Shown: in pieces, positions 24,101 through 32,475 of the stretch
Layout of the letters: the number at the start of each line of letters is the position of its first letter
How positions within the stretch are numbered: position 1 is the stretch's first letter
DNA from: Pelethousia sp034928145
GTDB lineage: Bacteria > Bacillota > Clostridia > Christensenellales > CAG-138
Direction: 5' to 3'
Assembly: GCA_034928145.1 (NCBI GenBank)
Contig: JAYFPE010000013.1
Coordinates: 1-64,000 of the forward strand
Length of the DNA stretch: 64,000 nt
The notes under the pieces: model-generated
Seen by the model: the letters and a program-made list of their open reading frames with translations, nothing else
Database searches by the model: none
Told to the model about the DNA's origin: nothing
Translations under genes and position numbers: made by a program

Positions 24101-25766
24101 CGGCAATCAGAAACTCAAACGTCGTGGGCGAGGCTGCCGTGATTGCGTTTCCGGAAAATATACTTCCATTGGAGATGCCCACATCCGTGGTTATTGTTTC
24201 CAGCGGCAGATAAAGGTACAGCTTGCCGGAGCTGTCGCTGAACACATCGTTCAAGCCATAGGTATCCTCCAAATCGGCGGCCAGCGACGATATCGCCGCA
24301 TTTTTCGCATAGCTGCCCACAAGCAGTATCGTGGTGAGGTATACATCAACACCGTCACCGTTTTTCAGCGTACCGGGACTCATAATATACTGAGCTGTGC
24401 CGCCACCTATTCTGGATGCCTTTACCGTGCCGCCGCTGATGGTGACGGCGCCGCCGGCGGAGATCCCGCCGCCGCCAATGCCCGCGCCGTGTTGGCCGCC
24501 AGTCGCCGTCACCGTACCGCCGCTGATAGTGATGGGCCCGACGACGGCACCGCCGTGGCTGCTGCCGATGCCCGCGCCGTATTGGCCGCCGGTTGCCGTC
24601 ACCGTACCGCCGCTGATGGTGATAGGTCCGACGGCACCCACGCCGTTGCCATTGCCGATGCCCGCTGCGTTGCTGCCGCCGGCTGCCGTTACCGTGCCGC
24701 CGTTGATGGAGACTGTGCCGCTGCCGCCGGTATTGCCTCCGCCGATGCCCGCGCCGTTTTGGCCGCCGATCGCCGTTACTGTGCCGCCGTTGATCGTCGT
24801 GGTGCCGCCGCTGTAGTTATGGCCGCCGCCGATGCCCGGGGCGCTGCCGCCGCCGGTCGCCGTTACCGTGCCGCCGTCGATGGTGATGATACCGCCGGGG
24901 CGGTTAATGGCTCCACCGATGCCCGCACTGAATTCGCCTCCGGTTGATGTGAGCGAGCCGCCGCCCCGGATGGTGAGCTGTGTGGTTTCTTCCACCTTTA
25001 AGGCGGTTTCTCTGTAACCGCCTTTCAGCGTATTTGTTCCCGCGAGCGTCAGCGTGTTGCCCGCGCCGGTGAAGGAGAGGGGGCAGGAATACTCCGTGGC
25101 GCTGTTGTCGATATTCACATTGTTCAGCGTCAGCTTGACGCCCGCGCCACAGTTGATTCTGAGGTTTGTGTAGGTTGCGGCGGCGTCGCCCGCTAATGTG
25201 ACGGTAAGCCCCGCATTGATCGTAATGGTGGTGCCGAGGTCACTGCTGGACAGATTATATGTACCGTTTGCCGTGATGGTGCCGTCCGCCGTGATAAGAG
25301 TCAAGGGCGAATACTCAAGGTAATCCACATTCAAGGCCACATCGCCCGCGTCACATTGAATTTTCAGGTCGTCGCCGCTGTTGATGTCGAGATCAAGAGC
25401 GATCGTTTTAAAGTACTCCGCACCCGTCCAGCCGCCGGTAGCAGCAAACGACACGTCCCGGACGTGCGTATTATTTATGTAGATACTGATCGTCCCCGTA
25501 TAGACGCTTGAGTAACCGATCACAACGCCTGAAGCTTCCTGTAAGCCGGCGAAGGTAACGGAGGAGGCTGTGGCGGAGCTGAAGTACCCCGCCACGCTGC
25601 CGCCCGACGCGCCCTCCTGTCCTGTGGCGACCTTGGCACCGTTGGCCATGGTTGCGTTTTCTGCCTCAAGCCTTGTGACTACCGCCGCCAGCGCCGTCTG
25701 CGGCAGTATGGCAAATATCATGCAAGCGGTCAGTATAAACGCCAATGTTTTTCTTGCTAAATTCAT
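18195..25766 (-). CDS. Giant SLH surface protein with beta-helices and choline-binding repeats
   Basis: 2523 residues from MNLARKTLAFILTACM (signal peptide to about residue 27; ggggggaacaacg upstream). Approximate order: CBM6/35-like module (29-150, RLEAENATMANG), glycine-rich beta-helix (160-470, GAGIGGG units), Ig-like atrophied domain (555-647), second CBM-like module (652-775, RFEAEDAIIVNG), X2-type domain (782-870), second beta-helix (880-1220), two cadherin-like repeats (1312-1505), second X2 domain (1509-1590), cadherin-like beta-sandwich (1600-1680), two putative Ig domains (1692-1870), Big_5-type domain (1877-1972), three SLH domains (about 2218-2395) and cell-wall-binding repeats (2404-2520, WLYYKDGK and KWYYFYADG). 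The protein is exported and wall-bound. Adhesion or glycan binding is inference; the SLH plus choline-binding combination is unusual. Confidence 0.9.
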   Translation of the reverse strand: MNLARKTLAFILTACMIFAILPQTALAAVVTRLEAENATMANGAKVATGQEGASGGSVAGYFSSATASSVTFAGLQEASGVVIGYSSVYTGTISIYINNTHVRDVSFAATGGWTGAEYFKTIALDLDINSGDDLKIQCDAGDVALNVDYLEYSPLTLITADGTITANGTYNLSSSDLGTTITINAGLTVTLAGDAAATYTNLRINCGAGVKLTLNNVNIDNSATEYSCPLSFTGAGNTLTLAGTNTLKGGYRETALKVEETTQLTIRGGGSLTSTGGEFSAGIGGAINRPGGIITIDGGTVTATGGGSAPGIGGGHNYSGGTTTINGGTVTAIGGQNGAGIGGGNTGGSGTVSINGGTVTAAGGSNAAGIGNGNGVGAVGPITISGGTVTATGGQYGAGIGSSHGGAVVGPITISGGTVTATGGQHGAGIGGGGISAGGAVTISGGTVKASRIGGGTAQYIMSPGTLKNGDGVDVYLTTILLVGSYAKNAAISSLAADLEDTYGLNDVFSDSSGKLYLYLPLETITTDVGISNGSIFSGNAITAASPTTFEFLIADLPPDERITADFDSLVWDAIKGHNSVQTDVKAVLTLPKAGESGTTIAWSASPTGFIDTDTGAITRPLDSARTVTLSAMVSYPGGTAKTKSFSLTVPVNTGRFEAEDAIIVNGSIFSGAEGAGASGGEHVGNLNVRGSSSVQWNGLPASSVVEIRYASQNNGTISVYKNGAHMQDVPFTPTGGWYGVGRFASLWIPLEVAGGDSLKIQYDDGDAVLNLDYLGCDESLFENATISPASVTFDKIHPADVTTTVNWNNASAVTDVKVGGASIGAANYSLSGNTLTVKKGYLATLPAGETALTVEFQRGAPATLTVSITESFGTTIAADGTYDLSDCGNDSTIKINTGLTVTLQGTATTYTNVLIYCETGVKLTINNVNIDNSADDDIYALSFTGEGNTLTLAGTNTLKGGVREPGLKVEGATQLTIKGSGSLTSTGGTNSAGIGGAINCAGGILTIDSGTITAIGGGSAAGIGGGHNYGGGTTTINGGVVTATGGQYGAGIGGGNTGGGGTTIISGGAVTATGGLGSAGIGGGHNTIGGSTATINGGTVKATGGSLGAGIGGGGANVVGSPPGTGTVTITGGTIEAKGGGSGAGIGGGGANGTSAAGEGVVTITGGTITASGGGAGIGGGNTLGTFYSGGAGVVTITGGSVNATSTGGGANIGGGKGSSVSTVKNVTGANVYLTTIQLSGSGANNAGISSLTTDLAYTYGVNDVFSDSLGKLYLYLPQGAVTTAVGTSTQVFTGNAVTGNVPSAFVFEVSANTAPVRKSSVSATATASVTVDAAYTLDLTTIFEDADADDLTYKVSVNGASYTGASASYSYTPTAVGDTTLLFKANDGTVDSADTYVVTLTASAAPVVNTAPIRKSGVSATATASVTVDTAYTLDLTTIFEDVDAGDTLTYKVSINGAADTGASASYSYTPTAVGDTTLEFKANDGTVDSADTYTVTLTASAAPVVNATISPESVVYDLASPTDVSVTITWNSADTVTGVVYDAAPLTAPDDYAVTGSALTIKSEYIASMELSEGDTADFEISFDVGNSATFTVHIENNPTLSDNADLSDLTVGGSTVTDFDPDDREYNVELPYGTLLGSAAALVGATVDNEFASVDITQASSFPGSATVVVTAQDGTEKTYTVNFTLGDAPATAPSITTASLPDGTVSTEYSQTILATGTAPITWSKESGDLPDGIDLESDGDLSGTPTVVGTFNFTVRATNTAGSDTQAFSIVISSAPPTGTAPSITTTTLPGGTVGTAYSQTLTANGDAPITWSKEIGNLPGGLTLSSGGLISGTPTASGTFNFTVKATNGTAPDATKALSIVVTAMMPGDTTAPTVTSVTPAGGATSVSLSGNISITFSESIGTTGTVKLGSTVLGTGAWSGNTYTVPYSGLAYSRTYIISISGFKDAAGNEMSAISTGYSFTTKSNSDGSTGDGSYTTPTTPTVPEKKPDQPVTGSAPIRATAGTNGSASVTVSDKTIADAIAKARADAKAQGKTANGISVGLNVTMPKGSTSLTATLTQNSLNSLISAGVTSLELDGAPVSLGLDLNALKEIQKQSSGNISITIAPATGLSNEAKALLGNRPVYSITISYVDKNGKTQTITGLGSGIANLSIPYTPGKNEAVGYLFGVYVDANGKAQRISGSAYDANSRSLLIPTDHFSVYGVGYTAPSAKFTDIGTHWGKEAIDYVIGRGLLSGISKTTFAPDTAMTRGMLVTALGRLAGVDVKAYTTNSFTDVKGDSAFRPYIEWAYKNGVVQGIGNQQFAPDRAITREEIAVIFANYAKATGYKLPVTREATAYADASSIGSVYKATVTAMQQTGIMMGGTNNRFNPKSNATRAEVSSMLHRYIKLTIDPATAQGWALNDAGQWLYYKDGKPLTGTQTIDGVKYFFETNGTLKTGWVKDGDNSRYYSGNKAAMGRLDISDKRYYFTKDGLMVSGKWLQIEGKWYYFYADGALAKSTKVDGYEVDENGVRKTK

Positions 25767-25853
25767 CGTTGTTCCCCCCATTTTATCCTAACATTGCTGC
25801 GCCTTGTGCGACTCAATGTTTTTGGCTTGTTGTTCTCATCTGATCTCCTTTGC

Positions 25854-26111
25854 TTATTCCCGCATGGCGAACAGCATGTTGTCCACCGTCAGCCGAATAG
25901 GGTATATTGTAGGTTCGCCGGGTATAGGATCGGGCCAGCGAATGGCCTTTTCCTCCAGCGTGATGTCTTTGAAGCGGCTCAGGTTCGCAAGGCTGCTGTA
26001 CGGAATAGTCTCAATAATCCCACGCATATCGAAGATAATTTTGTTTCCGCCCTCAAACTCCACCAGTAGGGTGTAGTCGTCGTTTGGCGTAACTTTAAGC
26101 ATTTTACTCAC
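25854..26111 (-). CDS. DUF2442 domain protein
   Basis: 85 residues. The start is GTG at 26111 (V-S-K-M-L-K-V-T-P), chosen because aaaggaga lies about 10 nt upstream. MLKVTPNDDYTLLVEFEGG, then IIFDMRGIIE, SRFKDITLEEKAIRWPD and NMLFAMRE match the small DUF2442 family, often found beside toxin-like DUF4160 proteins; no such partner is present here. It lies 87 nt upstream of the giant surface gene on the same strand, and cotranscription is possible. Function unknown. Confidence 0.7.
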   Translation of the reverse strand: MSKMLKVTPNDDYTLLVEFEGGNKIIFDMRGIIETIPYSSLANLSRFKDITLEEKAIRWPDPIPGEPTIYPIRLTVDNMLFAMRE

Positions 26112-26149
26112 GGCTGTCAGTCTCCTTTCAGGACGCGGTACACACAAAA

Positions 26150-26278
26150 ATTCCCCACGCTATAAAGTGTAGGGGATTTTTTTGGATTTTGTATCTGCCA
26201 AATGGCGTATTTTACATTAGGAAATCAAAAAAGTTTCAGCGTCTTGGCCTTTTGACCGCCGCCGTCTTGCCGTTCGTC
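26150..26278. repeat. Duplicated tail of the LuxR gene plus terminator, degenerate copy
   Basis: This block repeats 27539-27663. It has a hairpin (ATTCCCCAC...GTGTAGGGGAT, T run to 26182), the shared string tctgccaaatgg, and on the minus strand a decayed end of the MalT-like gene (NGKTAAVK, then a 1-nt deletion before AKTLKLF and stop). The other copy is attached to the intact reading frame, so this one is derived. The hairpin has T runs on both strands and can still act as a terminator for the pseudogene upstream. Confidence 0.7.
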
Positions 26279-26282
26279 TTGC

Positions 26283-27506
26283 TTACATTCCCATACAACA
26301 AAACACGCTATGAGACCTGTACCCGGTGCCAGCGAAGGAATTCCATATAACAGGCCATGTATTCATGCTTTCAAGCCTGATTGCGGCTTTCCACTCATCC
26401 CACCGCGCGCATTCAAACGCGAACACCGCATCGAGGCGCTGTTTCAGTGGGTTGCAGGTTCCCAGCAGAGCGTCCCGAACGTCGTCAGCCAGAGGAACTC
26501 CCTGGAGTGCGCGTTCCATCGGTGCGTTCAACAGCACGTCGATGGACGAAAAAGGCCGACAATGAAATAATCGGACTCGCGTAGGCGGTTCAGCCTGTGC
26601 GCTATCATGGAGAGCATTTTCCCGCGGATGATGGAGGTCTTCACAGTTCCTCGTTTTCGGGCGTCTGCACGCCCTGCAGCAGCATAAGCTGCACCCAGCG
26701 GCGCAGCTCGGCCGTCCCGATCCGCACCAGCGCCTGCCGGATGGACTGTATCCGGTGTATCGCACCGAAATAAACGGAATTGGCTGTCCGCAGCAGCTTA
26801 TAGGCAAGCCCGACGTCCTGTTCGATGATCCCCTCAACGGCCATATAATCCACATCCTTTTTACCAAGCTCCTAAAGGACGCGCAGGAGGTTGACATTGA
26901 GCGAGCCGATCTCCCGCGCGTTGGATATTTGCGGCCTGCTGAAAAAATAGCCCTGAAACAGCGTAAAGCCCATGTCCGCGGCACGCCGGTATTCCTCCGC
27001 CGTTTCCACCTTTTCGGCAAGGAAGGTGATGCGGTTTTTATAGCGACCGATCAGGCGGCGCATACCCGCCCCGGTAACCGATAGAAATTCTACCTTGATG
27101 ATGTCGCAAAGCTCTATCAGCGGCAGATAACTTTCGGTATCCGATCCGAGCACAAAGTCGTCAAGGGCCAGAAAATACCCTATTTCCTTGAGCTTCCGGC
27201 AGGCCAGCACCACATCCTCCGTTGGCCGAACCTTTTCCAGTATCTCGATGACCACCTGCTCTTTGGGCAGCATATAGACAAGGTCTCCAAGGAGAAGATT
27301 TTGCGAAAAATTGATGAAGCCTTTGGCGCCCTGCGTCAGCTCTCCAAGCCGAACACAAAAAAGGTGTCACTAATAAGAGCGATGGTGGACTGATCGTCAT
27401 CCTCGCCCTCGTAAAAATTCCGGTCGCTCTTGCGGTAAAGCAGCTCATATCCGTAAACCCGCATATGGCGGTCGAATATGGGTTGACGCGCTACATATAC
27501 GTCCAC
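26283..27506 (-). pseudogene. EAL-HDOD (YuxH-type) signalling protein, frame-broken
   Basis: Joining three frames restores a YuxH-like protein. Its GTG start at 27506 has gagggag upstream and encodes VDVYVARQPIFDRHMRVYGY; the frame breaks near 27345, where ESLTQGAKGFINFSQN should follow. EAL-like segments are FLALDDFVL, DIIKVEFL and LFQGYFFSRPQ; a second break near 26875 precedes DVDYMAVEGIIEQDVGLAYK (HDOD region) and a third near 26645 precedes RLRESDYFIVGLFSSIDVLL. Three breaks make sequencing error unlikely, so this is a decayed gene. Such proteins usually have inactive EAL domains and act in signalling. Confidence 0.8.
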
Positions 27507-27538
27507 AGTGTTCACTCCCTCGGTGCGGGCAGATGCAA

Positions 27539-27663
27539 AAATCCCCCACGCAATAAAAGTGTAGGGGATTTATTTGAGATTTGGTATCTGCCAAATGGCA
27601 TATTTTATTTGGAAATCAAAATAGTTTCAGCGCTTTGGCTTTCTTGATCGCCGACATCTTGCC
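27539..27663. repeat. LuxR-gene tail plus terminator, parent copy
   Basis: Contains the end of the MalT-like reading frame (KMSAIKKAKALKLF, stop at 27616) and a hairpin at 27541-27570 (ATCCCCCAC...GTGTAGGGGAT followed by TTATTT). The block was copied to 26150-26278, about 1.4 kb away, in the same orientation, with the YuxH pseudogene between. Confidence 0.7.
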
Positions 27664-30131
27664 GTTCACCTCCAGCTTTTGGTAGATGTTCTGCAAATGA
27701 GTTTTTACCGTTCCGTCCGGGACACAGAGCCTGTCGGCAATTTCGTCTCGCTTTGAGCCATCGGCGGCCAGCGTCAAAACCTCCTTTTCCCGCTCGGTCA
27801 GGGAGGCCGCGCAATGCGGCGCGCGCTTGAGGTTCTCCAAATACTGCTCACAGGCCGCGAGCACCTCGTTACGATAGGGTTCGCGTTGCGCGCTTGCGAT
27901 CGTCAGCCGCAGCATGTCGATGATGGCGGGGGCGTATTCCGCGAAGAGCAGGATAATGTGATCCTCCCGTGCCATATCGAGGGCCTTTTCGAGCGCCGCG
28001 CATCCGCCGCCATGCCGTACAGCCGGTACTTCGCCGCCGCCGACAGGATTTGGTTGTGCAGAAAGCCGAGCTGGTTTTGGAGGATGGCGAAATACGCCGG
28101 AAATTCCTCGGTGAGCGCCTCAAGCTGTATGTAGTTTTTCGAGAGCAATACCGCCTTGCCGTAGACGATATAGGGGAAAGCCATGCCCTGATACATAAAC
28201 CGGGCAAGTGACAGATCGCCGGTTCGCAGCCAGCGGGGGATGCCGTCCAGCCGCGCGAGGCAGCCATAAACATACCCCTCCACTAGCTCTAGCGTGGTAT
28301 TGTAGACGGCGTTGTTTTCATTTCCCACATCCTCGCGGAGCTGCTGCAAAAGCTCCATGCCCTCGGCGGTTCTCCCCTGAAAGAGATAGAGACGCAGCAA
28401 GGTCAGTCCGGCGCACAGGGCGATGCCGGTCTGTCCCTTTGCCTTTGCCTTATACATCGCCTTAAACGCGTGAAGCTCCGCCGCCGAAAAGTCGCCGGTT
28501 TCCAGCGCGTATTCGGCTAAGGTCACGCTGTCGCAGCCCGCGCCGCAGCCGTTTGCCAGCGCGGGAAAGGCGGGAAACTCACGCGCCATATAGTCCGCCG
28601 TCTCCTTGAGTTTCCCCGGCTCCCGGTAATAGGTATAGAGGAAATGCGGGCAGCCGAAGGTGAATTCGCTTTCCCGCTTCATCAGGCAGGAGACGCCGCC
28701 CTCCAGCAGCCGAAGCGCCTCTTTGGTGCAGGCCACCATTTCCTCGGCGTTGTTGAACACGGCGAAGATGCGCACGGTGCTGATCTCCGCGAGAACGCGG
28801 CTGCGGCGGGCGGGGGTGATTCCCTCGCTGTGTTCGTAAACCGCTTGGAGTTCGGAGAGCCGCCCGGCGGCGTCCGCCGTCGATTCCGGCTCGCCGCCAA
28901 ACAGCAGCGAGGCGAGGTATTGCAGATAAGCCAGCGGGTATCGGAACAGCAGCTCTCGGGGCGCCGTGGCGAACATCTCCGGCGCGCCCTCGAATTCGGA
29001 GGAGTCGTTGGTGATGGTATCCTCATTGTCCAAAAGAGCAAGGATGCGCCCGGTTTCCCCGGTGCGGCAGAGATAGGCATAGGCTGACTTGAACGCTTTA
29101 TGCGTTAGGAACCATTCGCCCACCCGCCGATAGAGCGTGGCAACCTCCGCATGATCGGTCTGTCTGGCCCGCAGGAATGCCAGCAGCACATAGTGGATGC
29201 GGTAAACGCCCTTTGCTTCGTCGTAATAAACAAAGGCGTTTTCCTGACGCAGCTTTTTCAGGATTTCATCGGTATGTTTTTCCTCTGTCACATACCGAGC
29301 CTGTTTTTCCGTAAAGACGTCCATTACGGAAAGGCGCAGAAGAAATTTTCGGATCGACTCGTCGTAAGCGTTGTAGAGAATCTTCTCGATCAAATCGTTG
29401 ATGGCACTGCTTTGGCCGATGGGGATTCCCTGCTCCAGCCCCAGCAAAATCAGATAAGCCAGAGATATCCAGCCGCCCGTGTACTTGCTGACCTTTTCCA
29501 AGGCGTCCTCTCCCTGATGAAAATCCATCAGGGTACAGTAGGCGCGCAGTTCCTCGTCGGTAAAACGCAGGGTTTGCTGGGATACGATATTGCACATCCC
29601 CTTGGCATTCAGCTCCGCCAGATCGAGGAAGGAGGTATCCCGTGTGATGAGGACGATATGAAAACCGTCGGCCAGCTCCGCGATAAACCTCCCGAAAAGC
29701 TCGGGGCGCAGGATGTCCTTTGCGTAGTGGATGTCGTCAATAACGAGGTTCGTATCCGGCATATAATCAAGATCGTTCATCAGGGCAAGAAACGCCCGGA
29801 CATGCAATGTGTCGGATGGAACGCCAAAGCCCTTGAGCCGCCTGCCCGCTATTTCATCCAAGCTGCCGGCCGCCAGCGCCACCCTGTCCCAAAACGCCTC
29901 TCTGGTGTCGCTGTCCGAATAAAAGGACGTCCACAGTACCCGCATGCCGCTCGACGCAAGGAACTCCCGCACCGCCGTGGTCTTGCCGTAGCCCATAGGA
30001 GCCTCCACGATGGTCAGTGGATAGTCAAATATGCTCATGAGTGCGCGGTTGACGCGCTCTCGTTTGAGGGTCTTGCTCTTTTCATGGGAACCCTTTTCCC
30101 CGCGCGGGTCGCTATTTATGCGCTTGCTCAC
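27616..30131 (-). pseudogene. MalT-like LuxR-family regulator, single frameshift
   Basis: Reading from GTG at 30131 (VSKRINSDPRGEKG) gives a STAND-type ATPase with P-loop VEAPMGYGKTT, a Walker B-like NLVIDDIHY, a winged-helix and TPR-rich middle, and an open frame until about 28010. There the frame slips within ggcatggcggcggatgcg. The other frame continues AALEKALDMAREDHIILLF into the LuxR helix-turn-helix (LTEREKEVLTLAADG, VPDGTVKTHLQNIYQKLEV) to the stop at 27616. The restored length is about 838 residues, close to MalT-type regulators. One slip in a G/C-rich run could be real decay or an assembly error. Confidence 0.8.
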
Positions 30132-30251
30132 ATGACCGCAACAAAATAGTAGGAAGTATGGGGTAAGCAGCAAAGGGAGGCGGATGCATTCGGATGTCTT
30201 CCTCCATTGCCCGCTTATCTGTTATTGAGCCGCCGGGTATAGTCGCTCAGG

Positions 30252-31007
30252 TCATATGTCTTTCCCTCCGCCAATGCTTTCATAATAAAGCGGCAGGATT
30301 TCGTCCCGGAGCTTCTCAGCGGAGCTTGCCCACTCATTGAAGTCCGGCTTGCTCATCGTCTTCTTCAGCACTCTGGCATAATACTTTTTGTAGGCGCGCT
30401 GATGCAACTTCCAGACGTCGTTGTTGCCGGTCTTTTCCTTAAAGCTTCTGGCGGCGCCCACCTCCCGGCAGGTCTGTCCGGCTTCAAAAATGCCGCCGCA
30501 ATATTCATAGTGAAAGCCCTTCTCCAGCAGAAAATAACGCCCGCAGAGCTTGCACCGCTTCGGCATACTCTCTTTCATGACGCCCTTGAAGAAATCAGTG
30601 TAGAGAAAATCAATCAGCCGGGTAAAGCCCATCCGCTCAAACAAGGCGGCGGCTCCATGCTCGTCTTCCAAAAGCAGATACTGAAGCCCAGAAACCGCCG
30701 CCGCCCGCCGGCCGGACAGGCCTATGGTCTTATCCGCCACAAAAGCGCCCATGCCGTTTTTGGCAATCTGCTGAATAAAGCGTTTGTCCTTTTTGCGTCC
30801 GGTCTCCTTCAAAAAACCGCGGTAACGCTCCAGCAGCTCCAAGTCTTCCAGCAGCGCCGCGTATTCCTGTGCCGTAATGCTGTCCATCCTGCCCCTGACA
30901 AAATTTTGAAATAGGGGCATCTCCCGGATAATTTCATTAAGCCTGTCTGTACCGTGGCCCACCGAGCAAAAGGAAATCCAGACCGCCATCCCCAAAAGGG
31001 TGAGCAA
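30252..31007 (-). pseudogene. DUF6076-like protein, N-terminally truncated
   Basis: About 250 residues. The C-terminal half has the cysteine pattern CKLCGRYFLLEKGFHYEYC and TCREVGAARSFKEK, which resembles a zinc-ribbon in DUF6076 proteins (role unknown). Homologues are longer at the N-terminus. Here the reading frame begins immediately beside a serine-recombinase fragment on the other strand (31010-31270), so the first part was probably lost in a rearrangement; the present start (TTG at 31007 or ATG at 30989) has no good ribosome site. The ribosome context and truncation argue against a working gene. Confidence 0.55.
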
Positions 31008-31009
31008 TC

Positions 31010-31270
31010 TGGAAAAATCTGGAAGGCTCGGTGGCCAACGTCAGTGCCTTCATCGAAAAGGCAAAGCGGTACACAGAGATCAACGAGCTCACCGCCGAAA
31101 TCCTGAACCTCTTCATTGAGCGGGTGGAGGTCGGGGAGCGTGACGAGAAATGGTCTCATATCGCCCCGCAGGAAATCAGCATTTACTATCGGGATATCGG
31201 TTTGATGGACAATGTAGCCGAACAGCAAGAGGAACAGGAAACACCGGACGATCCCTCCGAGGTCGCATAA
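31010..31270 (+). pseudogene. Serine site-specific recombinase, C-terminal (DUF4368) remnant
   Basis: The plus strand encodes SAFIEKAKRYTEINELTAEI, LNLFIERVEVGERDEKW, ISIYYRDIGLMDN and an acidic tail, the DUF4368 C-terminus of the large serine recombinases found on clostridial conjugative transposons. The resolvase and recombinase domains are missing; upstream sequence belongs to the truncated DUF6076 gene on the other strand. It is a scar of a former mobile element. Confidence 0.75.
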
Positions 31271-31621
31271 AACGGCAACGGCAGACAGCGAAACCTCACT
31301 GCCTGCCGGTACATACCGCCCCACTTCACCACGGTTTAGAAAATGTCCCTATGATACCCCGGCGAAGCCGGGGGATTGTTATTTCATATGCGGCATAGCC
31401 CTTTAATACTAGCAGCGCCCAAATAGGCGCATATACGGTCTGGCATTTGCGCAGGTCCTCGTTGGTCATATAAGAAGGTGATCACCGCTGTGCACACGGC
31501 CTCGCTGGTGGCAGAGATAGCCGTGCCTGCGAGGATATTTGGGGCCACGATCAGCCGGTTTCCAATTTTCATCACACTACAACCCTATGAGCCATACTTT
31601 GACATAGGGGGTGTTTGTCTA
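31271..31621. other. Intergenic region before the collagen-like genes
   Basis: Contains a GC hairpin CCCCGGC-GAA-GCCGGGG (31357-31373). On the minus strand there is a 63-codon open frame at 31384-31575 (MKIGNRLIVAPNILAGTAIS...) with a weak ribosome site that I do not recognise and do not call a gene. The promoter of the collagen-like cluster should lie here, but no convincing -35/-10 pair is seen. Confidence 0.4.
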
Positions 31622-32404
31622 GTGTCGATGCCAGAATTTCCAAAGCATAATCCTGACTTTACCCAGGAGCAAGCTTTAACAATGATCTTATCATCCATTG
31701 CATTAGAAGAGGTGGCGCTCAGCCATATCATCAATGCCGAAGGAGAGAAAATCCAATACATCTTAAACCAGACGAACTGCGATGGGCATTTTGCTGATTT
31801 AAAGGATATTCTGGCGGTAAATAGAAGTGTTACCAGCTTGCTGGAGATGATCCTGCAAAATCAAATGGTTTTGAGGAACAAGATGGAGAAGGTTTTAGAA
31901 TACCTTCCAAAGCCGCCTAGCCCACCTGATCCTCCAAGGCCTCCCTGCCCACCGACGCCTCCCTGCCCGCCGACGCCACCCTGCCCGCCCATAGATTGGC
32001 GCCCAAAGCAATCCAGCTGTTTTGGTGTGATACCTAAGTCATATCCTTGCATGGAGCCATTGCAGTGGAAAGAAAACACGATATGGGCATGCTTTGCGCT
32101 CGCGCCGGGAGACTATTCGAAAATCCAAATGCCGTGCATGGGAACTTTTGCGGCCGATTTATCTTTGGATATTGATAATTCGCTGCGCGCGCCTTTGGAT
32201 GTCAAAATGGCCGTTTGTTGTCAAGGCAGAAATCCGATTGTGCAAAATCTACGTTTAGATCAGCACAGCTCGGGGGGCTTTATGCATCAGCGCGCTGTTA
32301 TTGAGATACCGCGCGGTTGTTACCCTTGCTACGCATCTTTCTCCATATGTTCCCCATGCACAACCAAGATACGGCAAGGCTGCATCCTTTTTACAAAGAT
32401 ATGA
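31622..32404 (+). CDS. Spore-surface-type protein with proline/cysteine spacer
   Basis: 260 residues. The GTG start (V-S-M-P-E-F-P) has agggggtg 10 nt upstream and aligns with the starts of the two genes that follow. Residues about 15-50 carry the shared preface MILSSIALEEVALSHIINAE and GEKIQYIL. A rigid spacer of PPCPPTPPCPP repeats (about 96-124) replaces the collagen region of its paralogues. The C-terminal 130 residues are a cysteine-rich, probably beta-sandwich domain (CFGVIPKSYPCMEPLQW, RGCYPCYASFSICSPC). No signal peptide is seen, as is usual for proteins assembled on spores inside the mother cell; that location is inference. Confidence 0.7.
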   Translation: MSMPEFPKHNPDFTQEQALTMILSSIALEEVALSHIINAEGEKIQYILNQTNCDGHFADLKDILAVNRSVTSLLEMILQNQMVLRNKMEKVLEYLPKPPSPPDPPRPPCPPTPPCPPTPPCPPIDWRPKQSSCFGVIPKSYPCMEPLQWKENTIWACFALAPGDYSKIQMPCMGTFAADLSLDIDNSLRAPLDVKMAVCCQGRNPIVQNLRLDQHSSGGFMHQRAVIEIPRGCYPCYASFSICSPCTTKIRQGCILFTKI

Positions 32405-32475
32405 GCAGCGCCTTCCCTATGGTACCCATATATAATGGATCGCATTATAAAAAATAATTATAGAGGTGATTTTCC

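Noticed and set aside
22200..24960. Regularly spaced repeats that could suggest a CRISPR array
   Set aside because: The repeats are coding (glycine-rich beta-helix units), imperfect, in frame, and lack unique equal-length spacers.
20349..25017. Long plus-strand frames rich in proline or alanine (PPPMPAP, ADARAVLAAG)
   Set aside because: They are mirror images of the GAGIGGG repeats and other domains of the giant minus-strand protein.
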